Of a stretch of 5,519 nt of DNA, positions 1-5,519 are shown one piece after another. The stretch's first letter is position 1. Each line of letters begins with the position of its first letter. The notes under the pieces are model-generated. The model saw nothing but the letters and a program-made list of their open reading frames with translations. It made no database searches and was not told the DNA's origin. Source of the stretch: Synergistaceae bacterium (lineage in GTDB: Bacteria > Synergistota > Synergistia > Synergistales > Synergistaceae); assembly GCA_030531285.1 (NCBI GenBank), contig JAUNNW010000036.1, positions 5,952 to 11,470 of the forward strand. The letters run 5' to 3'. Both the position numbers and the translations under genes were made by a program.

Positions 1-2589
1 TCTGTTGCCGATGACGGCAGCACAGCAGTCATCTTCTCGACCTCAGGCACTTCGGGAATGCCTAAAGCTGTTCCGTGCAGCCATTCGAATATACTTGCCA
101 ACATAGAAGATATTCCGTACGCGCTGCCGGGAATTATATGCGATGATACGGTGCTGATGAATGCTCTGCCGAATTTCCATACTTTCGGAAGCAACATAAG
201 CGGGTTTCTGCCGTTTGTAAAGGGACTCAGACAGGCGCTTGTCCCGACCTTTATTCCCGTTGAAAACACCATAGAAACAATCAGACAGTCGGGAGCAAAC
301 ACCCTTGTCGTTGTCCCGACGCTGCTTAATTTCCTTATAGGAGAGCTTGCACGGCGCGACGAAAGACTTAACGTGCGATTTATTGTTTCCGGCGGCGACA
401 AACTAAACCCGCAGCTTGAAGAACGCAGCAAAAAATATCTTGGTACCGGTGTATGCGAGGGCTACGGGCTTACGGAGTGTTCGCCGGTTGTCGCGGTGAA
501 TCCGCCGTCGGATGATAAAAAACTGGGCACAGTGGGGCCTGCATTGAAACATTTTGAAACGAAACTCTGCGACATAAACGGGGCGGATACTGACAAAAAT
601 GAAGGCGTTCTGTGGGTGAAAGGACCTGCGGTAGTTAAAAGTTATTTCCGCGACGAAAAAAATACCGAGGAGCGTTTCAAAGACGGCTGGTTTAACACAG
701 GGGACGTTGTACGCATTGACGGGCACGGCTTTATCACGATTATCGACCGTGCCACCGATATTATTATTGTCGGCGGTTTCAATGTATATCCGCAGGAGGT
801 TGAAGCTGTGCTCTGTTCGCATCCTGCCGTGCATGCCGCAATATGTGTCGGAGAGTCAAACCGTTTCACCGGCGAGCTTGTTAAAGCGTTTATTATTCCT
901 GAGCACAACGTGCCGGTAACATCGAAGGAACTTCAGAATTACTGCAAGGGAAGGCTTGCGCATTACAAAGTTCCGCGCAAAATAGGTTTTGTTACTGAAT
1001 ATCCTTTGTCTCAGACGGGAAAAATACTCAGGCGGGAACTGCGCAAGCAGAAAATAGACAGCAAAGCGGCGCCGGAAATTAAGCTTGATCCGGCTTTCCG
1101 TCTTGAAAACGCGTATGCCGAAGCATGGAAGGGCAGAGAAAACGATGACTGCGTATGGTGGAACGGCGAATGGCAGAGCTGGAAAAAATTTAACGCGCTT
1201 GTAGATTCCTGTGAAGAAAAACTGGAGAATGCCGGATTTGAACGTGGACAGCGCATTGCGATGCTGCTTCCGAACTCACCGTCGGCTGTTGCTCTCTCAA
1301 TTGCCTGCTGGCGGCTGGGCGGAGCCGTTGCGCCTCTTAACGCCAGGGCAGGAATATCAAATCTGCGCAGCACGATAGAAATGCTTGACGTTCACACGCT
1401 CGTGCTTTCTGCCGATGCGCTGAACCGCGCCGAGGACGCAGGACTTAAGACAGATGTCCCTGTGGCAGCGCTTGACCCTGAAAAAGGTTTCCTGTCAGAA
1501 TGGAAAGGCAGAAAAGGGCTGCCTGACAGCGTAGATACGGCGGTTATTTTCTCGACATCCGGAACTTCAGGCATGCCGAAGGCAGTTCCCTGCACGCACG
1601 CAAATCTGCTGGACAATGCCAGATGTATAAAACCGCATATTGCAGGGCTTCTTGACCCTGACAAATCAATATTCCTTAACGTTCTGCCGAATTTCCACAC
1701 CTTCGGTTTCGGCTGTGCACAGACTCTGCCGCTTGTCAGTTCTGTCAGGCAGGTTATAGTCCCCAGTTTTGTGCCTGTTCCGAATACAGTCAAGGCTATA
1801 AAAGACTCGGGGGCAAACGCGATTATAGCTGTTCCGACGATTTTGGCGTTCCTGCTTGGCGCGCTTGAAAAAAACGACATGAAACTGAACGTGAATTTTG
1901 TTATTTCAGGCGGCGACAAACTTAACACCAAACTTGACGAGCGTTGCAGAAAATACATGGGCGTGGGCATCATTGAAGGTTACGGACTTACCGAATGTTC
2001 GCCTGTTGTGGCTGTCGGAAGAACAGAAGCGGCGAAACGGCTTGGCAAAGCAGGAGAATTTCTCAAAAGTTATCAAGTTGAAATCAGGGACAGAGAGGGC
2101 AGAAAACTTGACCTTCACGATGAAGGCGTGCTGTGGCTGAAAGGCGGTTCTGTCGTCAGTTCGTATTTTAGGGACGAAACGAATACAAAGGAACGTTTCA
2201 AAGACGGCTGGTTTAACACGGGAGATGTTGTCCGCATAGATGAGGACGGATTTGTTCAGATTGTCGACCGTGCAACGGATATTATAATTGTGAGCGGTTT
2301 CAACGTTTATCCGCAGGAGGTTGAAAATGTGCTCTGCGAGCATCCTGCCGTGCAGTCAGCAGTCTGCGTCGGAGAGAAAAACAATGTTGCGGGCGAGCTT
2401 GTCAAGGCGTTTGTGATTCTGAAACAGAACGCCGAAGTTACGGAGCGTCAGCTTATGACCTACTGCAAAGAAAGGCTTTCTCACTACAAGGTGCCGCGCA
2501 AGATAGGGTTTGTCTCTGAATATCCAATGTCGCCTACGGGGAAAATTCTTCGCAGGGAACTGCGCAAAATGAAGGCGGGTAAGAATTAG
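1..2589 (+). CDS. Tandem two-module acyl-CoA/acyl-ACP synthetase (AMP-binding), 5' partial
   Basis: Adenylate-forming enzyme (ANL superfamily) that would activate a carboxylic acid as acyl-AMP and pass it to CoA or an acyl carrier protein. The frame is open at base 1, so the true start lies upstream; the ATG at 58 sits inside the P-loop motif and is not a start. 862 codons are visible. Module 1 (codons 1 to about 350) shows the P-loop STSGTSGMPK (13-22), LPNFHTFG, GYGLTECSP (154-162), NTGD (232-235), DRATDIIIVGGFNVYP (from 249) and the C-terminal catalytic lysine in TGKILRREL (K341). It lacks its N-terminal third because of the window edge. After a linker, module 2 is complete (about 355-862): N-terminal PLNARAG region, P-loop 518-527, GYGLTECSP from 660, TGD near 740, and lysine K848. 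The FHTFG and GGDKL...EGYGLTECSPVV pattern resembles the synthetase domain of Aas and long-chain acyl-CoA synthetases (family knowledge). Exact substrate is unknown. A fusion of two such modules without a carrier domain between them is unusual. Confidence 0.93.
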   Translation, partial: SVADDGSTAVIFSTSGTSGMPKAVPCSHSNILANIEDIPYALPGIICDDTVLMNALPNFHTFGSNISGFLPFVKGLRQALVPTFIPVENTIETIRQSGANTLVVVPTLLNFLIGELARRDERLNVRFIVSGGDKLNPQLEERSKKYLGTGVCEGYGLTECSPVVAVNPPSDDKKLGTVGPALKHFETKLCDINGADTDKNEGVLWVKGPAVVKSYFRDEKNTEERFKDGWFNTGDVVRIDGHGFITIIDRATDIIIVGGFNVYPQEVEAVLCSHPAVHAAICVGESNRFTGELVKAFIIPEHNVPVTSKELQNYCKGRLAHYKVPRKIGFVTEYPLSQTGKILRRELRKQKIDSKAAPEIKLDPAFRLENAYAEAWKGRENDDCVWWNGEWQSWKKFNALVDSCEEKLENAGFERGQRIAMLLPNSPSAVALSIACWRLGGAVAPLNARAGISNLRSTIEMLDVHTLVLSADALNRAEDAGLKTDVPVAALDPEKGFLSEWKGRKGLPDSVDTAVIFSTSGTSGMPKAVPCTHANLLDNARCIKPHIAGLLDPDKSIFLNVLPNFHTFGFGCAQTLPLVSSVRQVIVPSFVPVPNTVKAIKDSGANAIIAVPTILAFLLGALEKNDMKLNVNFVISGGDKLNTKLDERCRKYMGVGIIEGYGLTECSPVVAVGRTEAAKRLGKAGEFLKSYQVEIRDREGRKLDLHDEGVLWLKGGSVVSSYFRDETNTKERFKDGWFNTGDVVRIDEDGFVQIVDRATDIIIVSGFNVYPQEVENVLCEHPAVQSAVCVGEKNNVAGELVKAFVILKQNAEVTERQLMTYCKERLSHYKVPRKIGFVSEYPMSPTGKILRRELRKMKAGKN
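1..2589 (+). repeat. In-frame tandem duplication of a synthetase module, period about 1.52 kb
   Basis: Equivalent motifs of the two modules lie 505-507 codons apart: P-loop at 37 and 1552, GYGLTECSP at 460 and 1978, catalytic lysine at 1021 and 2542. Protein identity between copies is roughly 60% by eye. DNA similarity is still visible, with exact matches of 26 bases (673-698 and 2194-2219) and 18 bases (787-804 and 2308-2325), both at an offset of 1521. The spacing equals one whole ANL enzyme, so this looks like duplication of a complete gene followed by loss of the intervening stop and start. Confidence 0.9.
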
Positions 2590-2598
2590 GCTTAAATT

Positions 2599-2635
2599 TT
2601 TACATGGCTTAAAAACTGCTGGCATAATTTTTGTC
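2599..2635 (+). promoter_or_regulatory. Candidate promoter region for the transporter gene (sigma-70-like and sigma-54-like)
   Basis: Two readings overlap. A sigma-70 reading has TTTACA at 2599-2604 and CATAAT at 2623-2628, each one base off consensus, with an 18-base spacer. A sigma-54 reading has CTGGCAT at 2619-2625 and TTGT at 2631-2634. This keeps the GG-N10-G geometry of -24/-12 promoters, but the usual GC at -12 is GT. Either would give a start a little upstream of the ribosome binding site. Only sequence resemblance supports this, and no enhancer site was identified. Confidence 0.4.
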
Positions 2636-2673
2636 TCGGTGTTAAAATATCGGGGCGGAAAACAGCAGTTTTT
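2611..2673. repeat. Perfect 11-bp inverted repeat in the transporter leader
   Basis: AAAAACTGCTG at 2611-2621 is the exact reverse complement of CAGCAGTTTTT at 2663-2673, with 41 bases between the arms. The pair brackets the candidate promoter's -10 or -12 region and ends 9 bases before the Shine-Dalgarno sequence. It could be a paired operator, or in a read-through transcript a long-loop hairpin that closes with A-U pairs. Its function is not known. Confidence 0.6.
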
Positions 2674-2682
2674 CGCAAAATT

Positions 2683-2690
2683 AAAGGGGG
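2683..2690 (+). promoter_or_regulatory. Ribosome binding site that fixes the transporter start
   Basis: AAAGGGGG lies 11 bases before the ATG at 2702. The frame stays open upstream to a GTG at 2639, but that codon has no purine-rich sequence before it and would add a non-family, charged 21-residue extension. The ATG at 2702 is therefore preferred. Confidence 0.75.
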
Positions 2691-2701
2691 AACAAAGTAG
2701 T

Positions 2702-4096
2702 ATGAGTGAAAAGAAAAAAGAAGGATTTAACTTTAACCCGTTCATAGTAATGGGCATAATGGTTCTTCTCTGCACAATCGCGTCATGGCTTGTAACGCCG
2801 GGCGCCTATGACAGAGAAGTCGTTAACGGAATCAACAGGGTTATCGCTACGAGCTATCATTCTGTAGCGCGTACGCCGGTAGGTTTCCTTGACATGTTTG
2901 CGGCGCTTCCTGCAGGTCTTAACGGCGCAGGGCTTATGATGTTCGTCGTTATGCTTGTCGGCGGAACAGTTGAAATTTACAAACGCACCGGAATCATGGG
3001 TGCAGGCATCAACAGCCTTCTTTGCCTTTCAAAACGCATCGGCGGAGCGGCAATCATCGCTATCATCACCTGCGCGTTTTTCGTCATCGGCGGTGTTGTC
3101 GGCTGGTCAGAACAGATAATTCCGTTTGTCCCCATCGTTGTTTCTCTTGCCATTTCTCTTGGCTACGACTCACTTGTCGGCATCACGGCTTCAGGCCTTG
3201 CATGTCTTATATCCTTCGCAGTTGCACCGTTTAACCTCTTCACGGTCGGAACAGCGCACACGATTGCAGAGCTTCCGATGTTCTCAGGCTGGGAACTCCG
3301 CACCATCACAGACATCATTATCTGCGCACTCTGGCTGTTCTGGCTTATCCGCTATGCGAACAAAATTAAAAAAGACCCGTCTCAGAGCCTTATGAAAGAC
3401 TATGACACGAGCTCGCTTGTAATCCCTGTTGATGAAGGCAACAAACTCGACGGTGTAAAAACAATTTCGCTTCTCGTCCTTGCAGTCTCCTTCGGCATAG
3501 TCGTCTACGGCGCTCTTAACCTTAAATGGAGCTGGCCGCAGATCGGCGCGGTATTCATGATTTGCGGGATTATTACGGCAATTCTCAACAAACTTTCACC
3601 GACTGAAACGGTTAACTACATTCTTGATGGTATGCGCGGCGCAATGGAAGGCGCACTCATTATCGGCGCAGCCCGCGCTGTTCAGGTTGTCCTTACGAAC
3701 GGCGGACTTGTAGACCCTCTCGTTCACTGGATGTCAACGTTCATGCAGGGTTCTTCGGCATACATTTCAACCTGCATCATGTTTATCGCAAACTTCTTCA
3801 TCAACGCGCTTATTCCGTCAGGTTCAGGACAGGCAATGGCAGTTATGCCGCTTATGGTTCCTCTTGCTGACCTTCTCCATATCACGCGCCAGACTGCAAC
3901 CCTCGCTTTCCAGTTCGGCGACGGTATCTCCAACACGCTCTGGTTCACCAACGGAACCCTTCTTATCTACTGCGCGCTGGGCAAAGTTCCCCTCAAAGTA
4001 TGGTACAAGTTCATACTTCCGCTTCAGGGAATTTATTTCCTGCTCGAATTCGGCGTACTTTACTTTGCAATAGCGTCAGGCTATGGCCCGTTCTAA
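2702..4096 (+). CDS. YfcC family membrane transporter (DcuC/ArcD-like superfamily)
   Basis: Polytopic inner-membrane carrier of 464 residues, close to the usual family length. Family knowledge places YfcC-like proteins with C4-dicarboxylate (DcuC) and basic amino-acid carriers. The actual substrate cannot be read here. A short lysine-rich cytoplasmic tail (1-8) precedes the first membrane segment (about 13-32), which ends in the family-typical TPGAYDR. More hydrophobic segments follow at about 75-92, 113-134, 138-155, 158-180, 200-218, 254-273, 279-296, 315-332, 352-371, 377-392, 412-427 and 436-458, some of them probably re-entrant. A hydrophilic loop spans about 219-252. Recognisable motifs are GWSEQ (134-138), the substrate-region pair NALIPSGSGQA (368-378) and GDGISN (406-411), and ALGKVPLKVWYKF (425-437). 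Start set by AAAGGGGG at 2683. It is probably transcribed separately from the synthetase, since the 112-base gap holds promoter-like elements. No frameshift or missing motif was seen. Confidence 0.9.
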   Translation: MSEKKKEGFNFNPFIVMGIMVLLCTIASWLVTPGAYDREVVNGINRVIATSYHSVARTPVGFLDMFAALPAGLNGAGLMMFVVMLVGGTVEIYKRTGIMGAGINSLLCLSKRIGGAAIIAIITCAFFVIGGVVGWSEQIIPFVPIVVSLAISLGYDSLVGITASGLACLISFAVAPFNLFTVGTAHTIAELPMFSGWELRTITDIIICALWLFWLIRYANKIKKDPSQSLMKDYDTSSLVIPVDEGNKLDGVKTISLLVLAVSFGIVVYGALNLKWSWPQIGAVFMICGIITAILNKLSPTETVNYILDGMRGAMEGALIIGAARAVQVVLTNGGLVDPLVHWMSTFMQGSSAYISTCIMFIANFFINALIPSGSGQAMAVMPLMVPLADLLHITRQTATLAFQFGDGISNTLWFTNGTLLIYCALGKVPLKVWYKFILPLQGIYFLLEFGVLYFAIASGYGPF

Positions 4097-4116
4097 AAGA
4101 AAATCAGTTTAACATC

Positions 4117-4152
4117 TGCAAATGCCATGTGCTTCTGCGCATGGCATTTGTA
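4117..4152 (+). other. Strong intergenic hairpin between transporter and SIMPL genes
   Basis: CAAATGCCATG at 4119-4129 pairs perfectly with CATGGCATTTG at 4140-4150. The stem extends inward through a T-G, a G-C and a C-G pair to a TTCT tetraloop (4133-4136), and outward by a wobble pair and a T-A pair, giving about 16 pairs. It begins 20 bases after the transporter stop codon. No T-tract follows, so it is a poor intrinsic terminator. It may instead stabilise the 3' end of the transporter message or act as a weak or Rho-aided stop. Confidence 0.7.
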
Positions 4153-4161
4153 TGATAGAAT
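4153..4161 (+). promoter_or_regulatory. Candidate extended -10 promoter for the SIMPL gene
   Basis: TGATAGAAT is an extended -10 box (TGN followed by TAGAAT, five of six to TATAAT). A start near 4168 would leave a leader of about 29 bases. The -35 position (4133-4138) is poor and falls in the hairpin loop, so the call rests on the extended -10 alone. Confidence 0.4.
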
Positions 4162-4196
4162 ATGTCCTGTGAAAATAACGCAGAGGAGCGATACGG

Positions 4197-4931
4197 ATGA
4201 AGATTGAAAACAGGGAAAAACTTGCGGCGGCGCTTTTAATAGCGGCTGGGCTTGCGCTGTGCGGATTTCTTGCCGGCTTTGGAATTAAGGAAAGCCGAGC
4301 TCCTGTGCGGACGGTAACCGTCAAAGGACTTTCCGAACGCGACGTTAAGGCTGACCTTGCGCTGTGGTCGGTAAACTTTGTCCGCGCCGGCAACGACCTG
4401 ACAAAAACGCGCGCGGAAATAATGAAAGACGACGCTGTTGTAACTGTCTTCTTGGAAAAGCAGGGAATAGCCGGTGACGTTATATCGCGCAAAATGAACG
4501 TTATTGACAAAAACGCGCAGCAGTACGGCGACGGAAACGAGGCGCAGATAAGATTTATCATAACGCGGTCAGTAATGCTTAGAAGCAATGACATAAAGAA
4601 AATAGAAGAGGCATATAAACAGACCGCGCAGCTTATCAACGAAGGAGTTGTTTTAAGCAGCGAAGGCATGGAAAATAACAGCCCCGTGTACATTTTCAAC
4701 GGACTGACAAAACTCAAACCGTCAATGATTGCGGAAGCCAACAAAAACGCGCGTGAAACTGCGGAGCAGTTTGCGAAAGACTCTCAAAGCAGCCTTGGCA
4801 AAATACTTGTCGCCGACCAGGGAATATTTCAGATTCTGCCGCGCGACAACGCGCCAATGCTTCAGGAATCGCAGCAGACAGACAAAACTGTACGCGTCGT
4901 CGTCACGATAAAATATCAGCTCAAAAATTAG
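4197..4931 (+). CDS. SIMPL (DUF541) domain protein with N-terminal membrane anchor
   Basis: A 244-residue protein of the SIMPL family, which includes E. coli YggE, linked to oxidative stress tolerance, and bacterial outer-surface homologues. The biochemical role is poorly defined. Start is the ATG at 4197 with AGAGGAG at 4182-4188, 8 bases upstream. Residues 8-29 form one hydrophobic segment after a charged N-terminus, acting as an uncleaved anchor or signal peptide. The cysteine at 22 follows LAL, not a good lipobox, so a lipoprotein is unlikely. The SIMPL domain covers about 38-242. It opens with the family-typical RTVTVKGLSERDVKAD (38-53) and ends with the strand TVRVVVTIKYQLK. The helix-rich part KPSMIAEANKNARETAEQFA (174-193) followed by GKILVADQG is also typical. 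The protein would face the outside of the inner membrane. It is monocistronic by appearance, with a candidate promoter before it and a strong terminator 39 bases after it. Confidence 0.9.
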   Translation: MKIENREKLAAALLIAAGLALCGFLAGFGIKESRAPVRTVTVKGLSERDVKADLALWSVNFVRAGNDLTKTRAEIMKDDAVVTVFLEKQGIAGDVISRKMNVIDKNAQQYGDGNEAQIRFIITRSVMLRSNDIKKIEEAYKQTAQLINEGVVLSSEGMENNSPVYIFNGLTKLKPSMIAEANKNARETAEQFAKDSQSSLGKILVADQGIFQILPRDNAPMLQESQQTDKTVRVVVTIKYQLKN

Positions 4932-4970
4932 CATAACAGGGCAGACGGCGGAAATACGCAGAACAAATCA

Positions 4971-5009
4971 AAAACAGACCTGACATAGATCAGGTCTGTT
5001 TTATTTTTA
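4971..5009 (+). terminator. Intrinsic terminator after the SIMPL gene
   Basis: A perfect 13-bp stem: AAAACAGACCTGA (4971-4983) pairs with TCAGGTCTGTTTT (4990-5002) around the loop CATAGA. The T-rich tail continues to 5009 with a single A and G. The outer A-T pairs mean it may also stop transcription on the minus strand, although no minus-strand gene is seen to use it. Confidence 0.9.
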
Positions 5010-5067
5010 GCTTTAACTGAACTGTCACAAAACCCTGTTCTTATATTTGCAAGTTTTGGACTTGTAA

Positions 5068-5340
5068 GTCGAAAAAAATGAAATAGACTTTGTCGCGGAA
5101 AAGACTGACAACAAAATATACGTGCAGGTTGCGGAAACAATAGCTGCCGAAGAAACCCTTGAACGCAAATTCAAACCGCTTATATCCGTAAATGACAACT
5201 ATGAAAAAATAATACTCTCAATGGATAAAAGCTACCTGAAAGCAAAAGACGGAATAAAACTGCTCAACATAATTGACTGGATGCTTGAAACAGGAAAACA
5301 ACAAAACTTCGAAGGCTGTTCAGGCTGCAGGCAAAAATAA
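5068..5340 (+). pseudogene. C-terminal remnant of an AAA+ ATPase with DUF4143 domain
   Basis: The frame from V at 5068 (just after an in-frame TAA at 5065) to the TAA at 5338 gives about 90 residues. They match the end of the DUF4143 family as I know it: a KNEIDFVAEK nuclease-like strand, KIYVQVAETIAAEETLERKF, PLISVNDNYEKIILSMD, and a final hydrophobic IKLLNIIDWMLE. Complete members are about 400 residues with an N-terminal P-loop ATPase, which is absent. There is no credible start: the GTG at 5122 has no Shine-Dalgarno sequence and would cut through the conserved IYVQVA strand, and the ATG at 5078 is out of frame and hits TAG after two codons. Upstream of the TAA the same frame reads LYLQVLDL, perhaps the decayed ELLRRGY-like segment. 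The fragment sits just behind a terminator, consistent with a dead leftover. The last 16 residues (Cys-containing) look non-family. Confidence 0.65.
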
Positions 5341-5357
5341 TTCCAAATTCATCAATT

Positions 5358-5391
5358 AAAACGTCTCACAAGCCGCCTTGCCGGCGTTTTT
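5358..5391 (+). terminator. Weak terminator-like stem-loop after the ATPase remnant
   Basis: CGCC (5374-5377) and GGCG (5383-5386) can form a short GC stem followed directly by five T residues (5387-5391). AAAACG (5358-5363) and CGTTTT (5385-5390) offer an alternative longer-range pairing. The stem is short and imperfect, so it may be degenerate. Confidence 0.4.
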
Positions 5392-5420
5392 AATCCGCCT
5401 CAGCGGCGGATTGTTTATTT
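5392..5420 (+). terminator. Terminator-like hairpin with T-rich tail
   Basis: AATCCGCC (5392-5399) pairs exactly with GGCGGATT (5405-5412) around the 5-base loop TCAGC, followed by GTTTATTT (5413-5420). A GC-rich 8-bp stem with a T-rich tail is a fair intrinsic terminator for plus-strand transcription. It probably once ended the ATPase gene. Confidence 0.6.
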
Positions 5421-5468
5421 TGCGGAATGAGATTTTGCAACAATGCCTTTGAAACGAATTGATGAAAA

Positions 5469-5499
5469 TTGCACGAAAAACTGCCTGCTGTGCTATAAT
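5469..5499 (+). promoter_or_regulatory. Extended -10 promoter reading out of the window
   Basis: TGCTATAAT at 5491-5499 is a perfect extended -10 box (TGN plus TATAAT). The best -35 candidate, TTGCAC at 5469-5474, is only half matched and sits at a long 19-base spacing, so the extended -10 would carry most of the recognition. Transcription would start near 5506 in an A-rich stretch. The gene served lies beyond base 5519. Confidence 0.6.
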
Positions 5500-5519
5500 A
5501 CAAAAAAAGACAGAACAGA

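Noticed and set aside
58..60. ATG at 58 as the start of the synthetase
   Set aside because: It falls inside the P-loop motif, and the same frame continues to base 1 with conserved residues.
794..810. AGGAGG followed by an in-frame GTG inside module 1 (a similar AGGAGG occurs in module 2 near 2315)
   Set aside because: It is an internal Shine-Dalgarno-like match created by the conserved PQEVE codons. A start here would make a truncated C-terminal subdomain with no known role.
1392..1973. Minus-strand open frame of 193 codons inside the synthetase
   Set aside because: It lies antisense to clearly conserved ANL motifs, has no family resemblance and is serine/phenylalanine-rich as expected for a codon shadow.
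1..2589. Nonribosomal peptide synthetase with two adenylation domains
   Set aside because: No condensation or carrier domain lies between or after the modules, and the motifs resemble fatty acid synthetase-type (Aas/long-chain acyl-CoA) enzymes more than NRPS adenylation domains.
2639..2701. Upstream GTG start for the transporter
   Set aside because: No ribosome binding site precedes it. The added 21 residues would be basic and unlike the family, and the AAAGGGGG at 2683 serves the ATG at 2702.
4109..4744. Minus-strand open frame of 211 codons over the SIMPL gene
   Set aside because: It is antisense to a well-supported gene, shows no domain, and runs through the intergenic hairpin. It is best read as a shadow frame.
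4932..5067. Small gene or RNA between the SIMPL gene and the ATPase remnant
   Set aside because: Apart from the terminator at 4971-5009, no frame with a start and ribosome binding site and no conserved RNA fold is visible.

Overview
The window carries four plus-strand coding regions and no RNA gene, CRISPR array or insertion sequence that I can recognise. Base composition is moderate (genes near 50% GC by eye). The gene mix is an adenylate-forming acyl synthetase, a YfcC-type anion or amino-acid carrier, a SIMPL protein and a DUF4143 ATPase remnant. Together with the terminator style, this suggests an anaerobic, probably amino-acid-fermenting bacterium. Synergistota is my best guess, but this is weak inference because there is no phylogenetic marker.

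Layout. Positions 1-2589 hold the 3' part of one long reading frame, open at the left edge. It encodes two adenylate-forming (AMP-binding) enzyme modules in tandem: the C-terminal two thirds of module 1, a short linker, and a complete module 2. Positions 2590-2701 are a regulatory gap with overlapping sigma-70-like and sigma-54-like elements and a perfect 11-bp inverted repeat that flanks them. Positions 2702-4096 encode a 464-residue polytopic membrane transporter of the YfcC/DcuC superfamily. A 100-base gap with a strong hairpin and an extended -10 box leads to a membrane-anchored SIMPL (DUF541) protein at 4197-4931, closed by a textbook intrinsic terminator (4971-5009). From about 5068 to 5340 there is a decayed or truncated copy of the C-terminal end of an AAA+/DUF4143 ATPase. 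The last 179 bases hold two stem-loops of terminator type and, at 5491-5499, a perfect extended -10 promoter that points out of the window to an unseen gene.

How the genes work together. I see no clear operon. The transporter and the SIMPL gene each have a plausible promoter of their own, and the spacings (112 and 100 bases) are large. The synthetase would activate a carboxylic acid, probably a fatty acid, and the transporter would move a small charged metabolite, but no direct pathway link can be read from the sequence.

The most unusual item is the fused tandem acyl synthetase, in which both modules keep all the core motifs. The regulatory gap upstream of the transporter and the ATPase remnant come next. 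I did not find evidence for a wholly new defence or mobile system.
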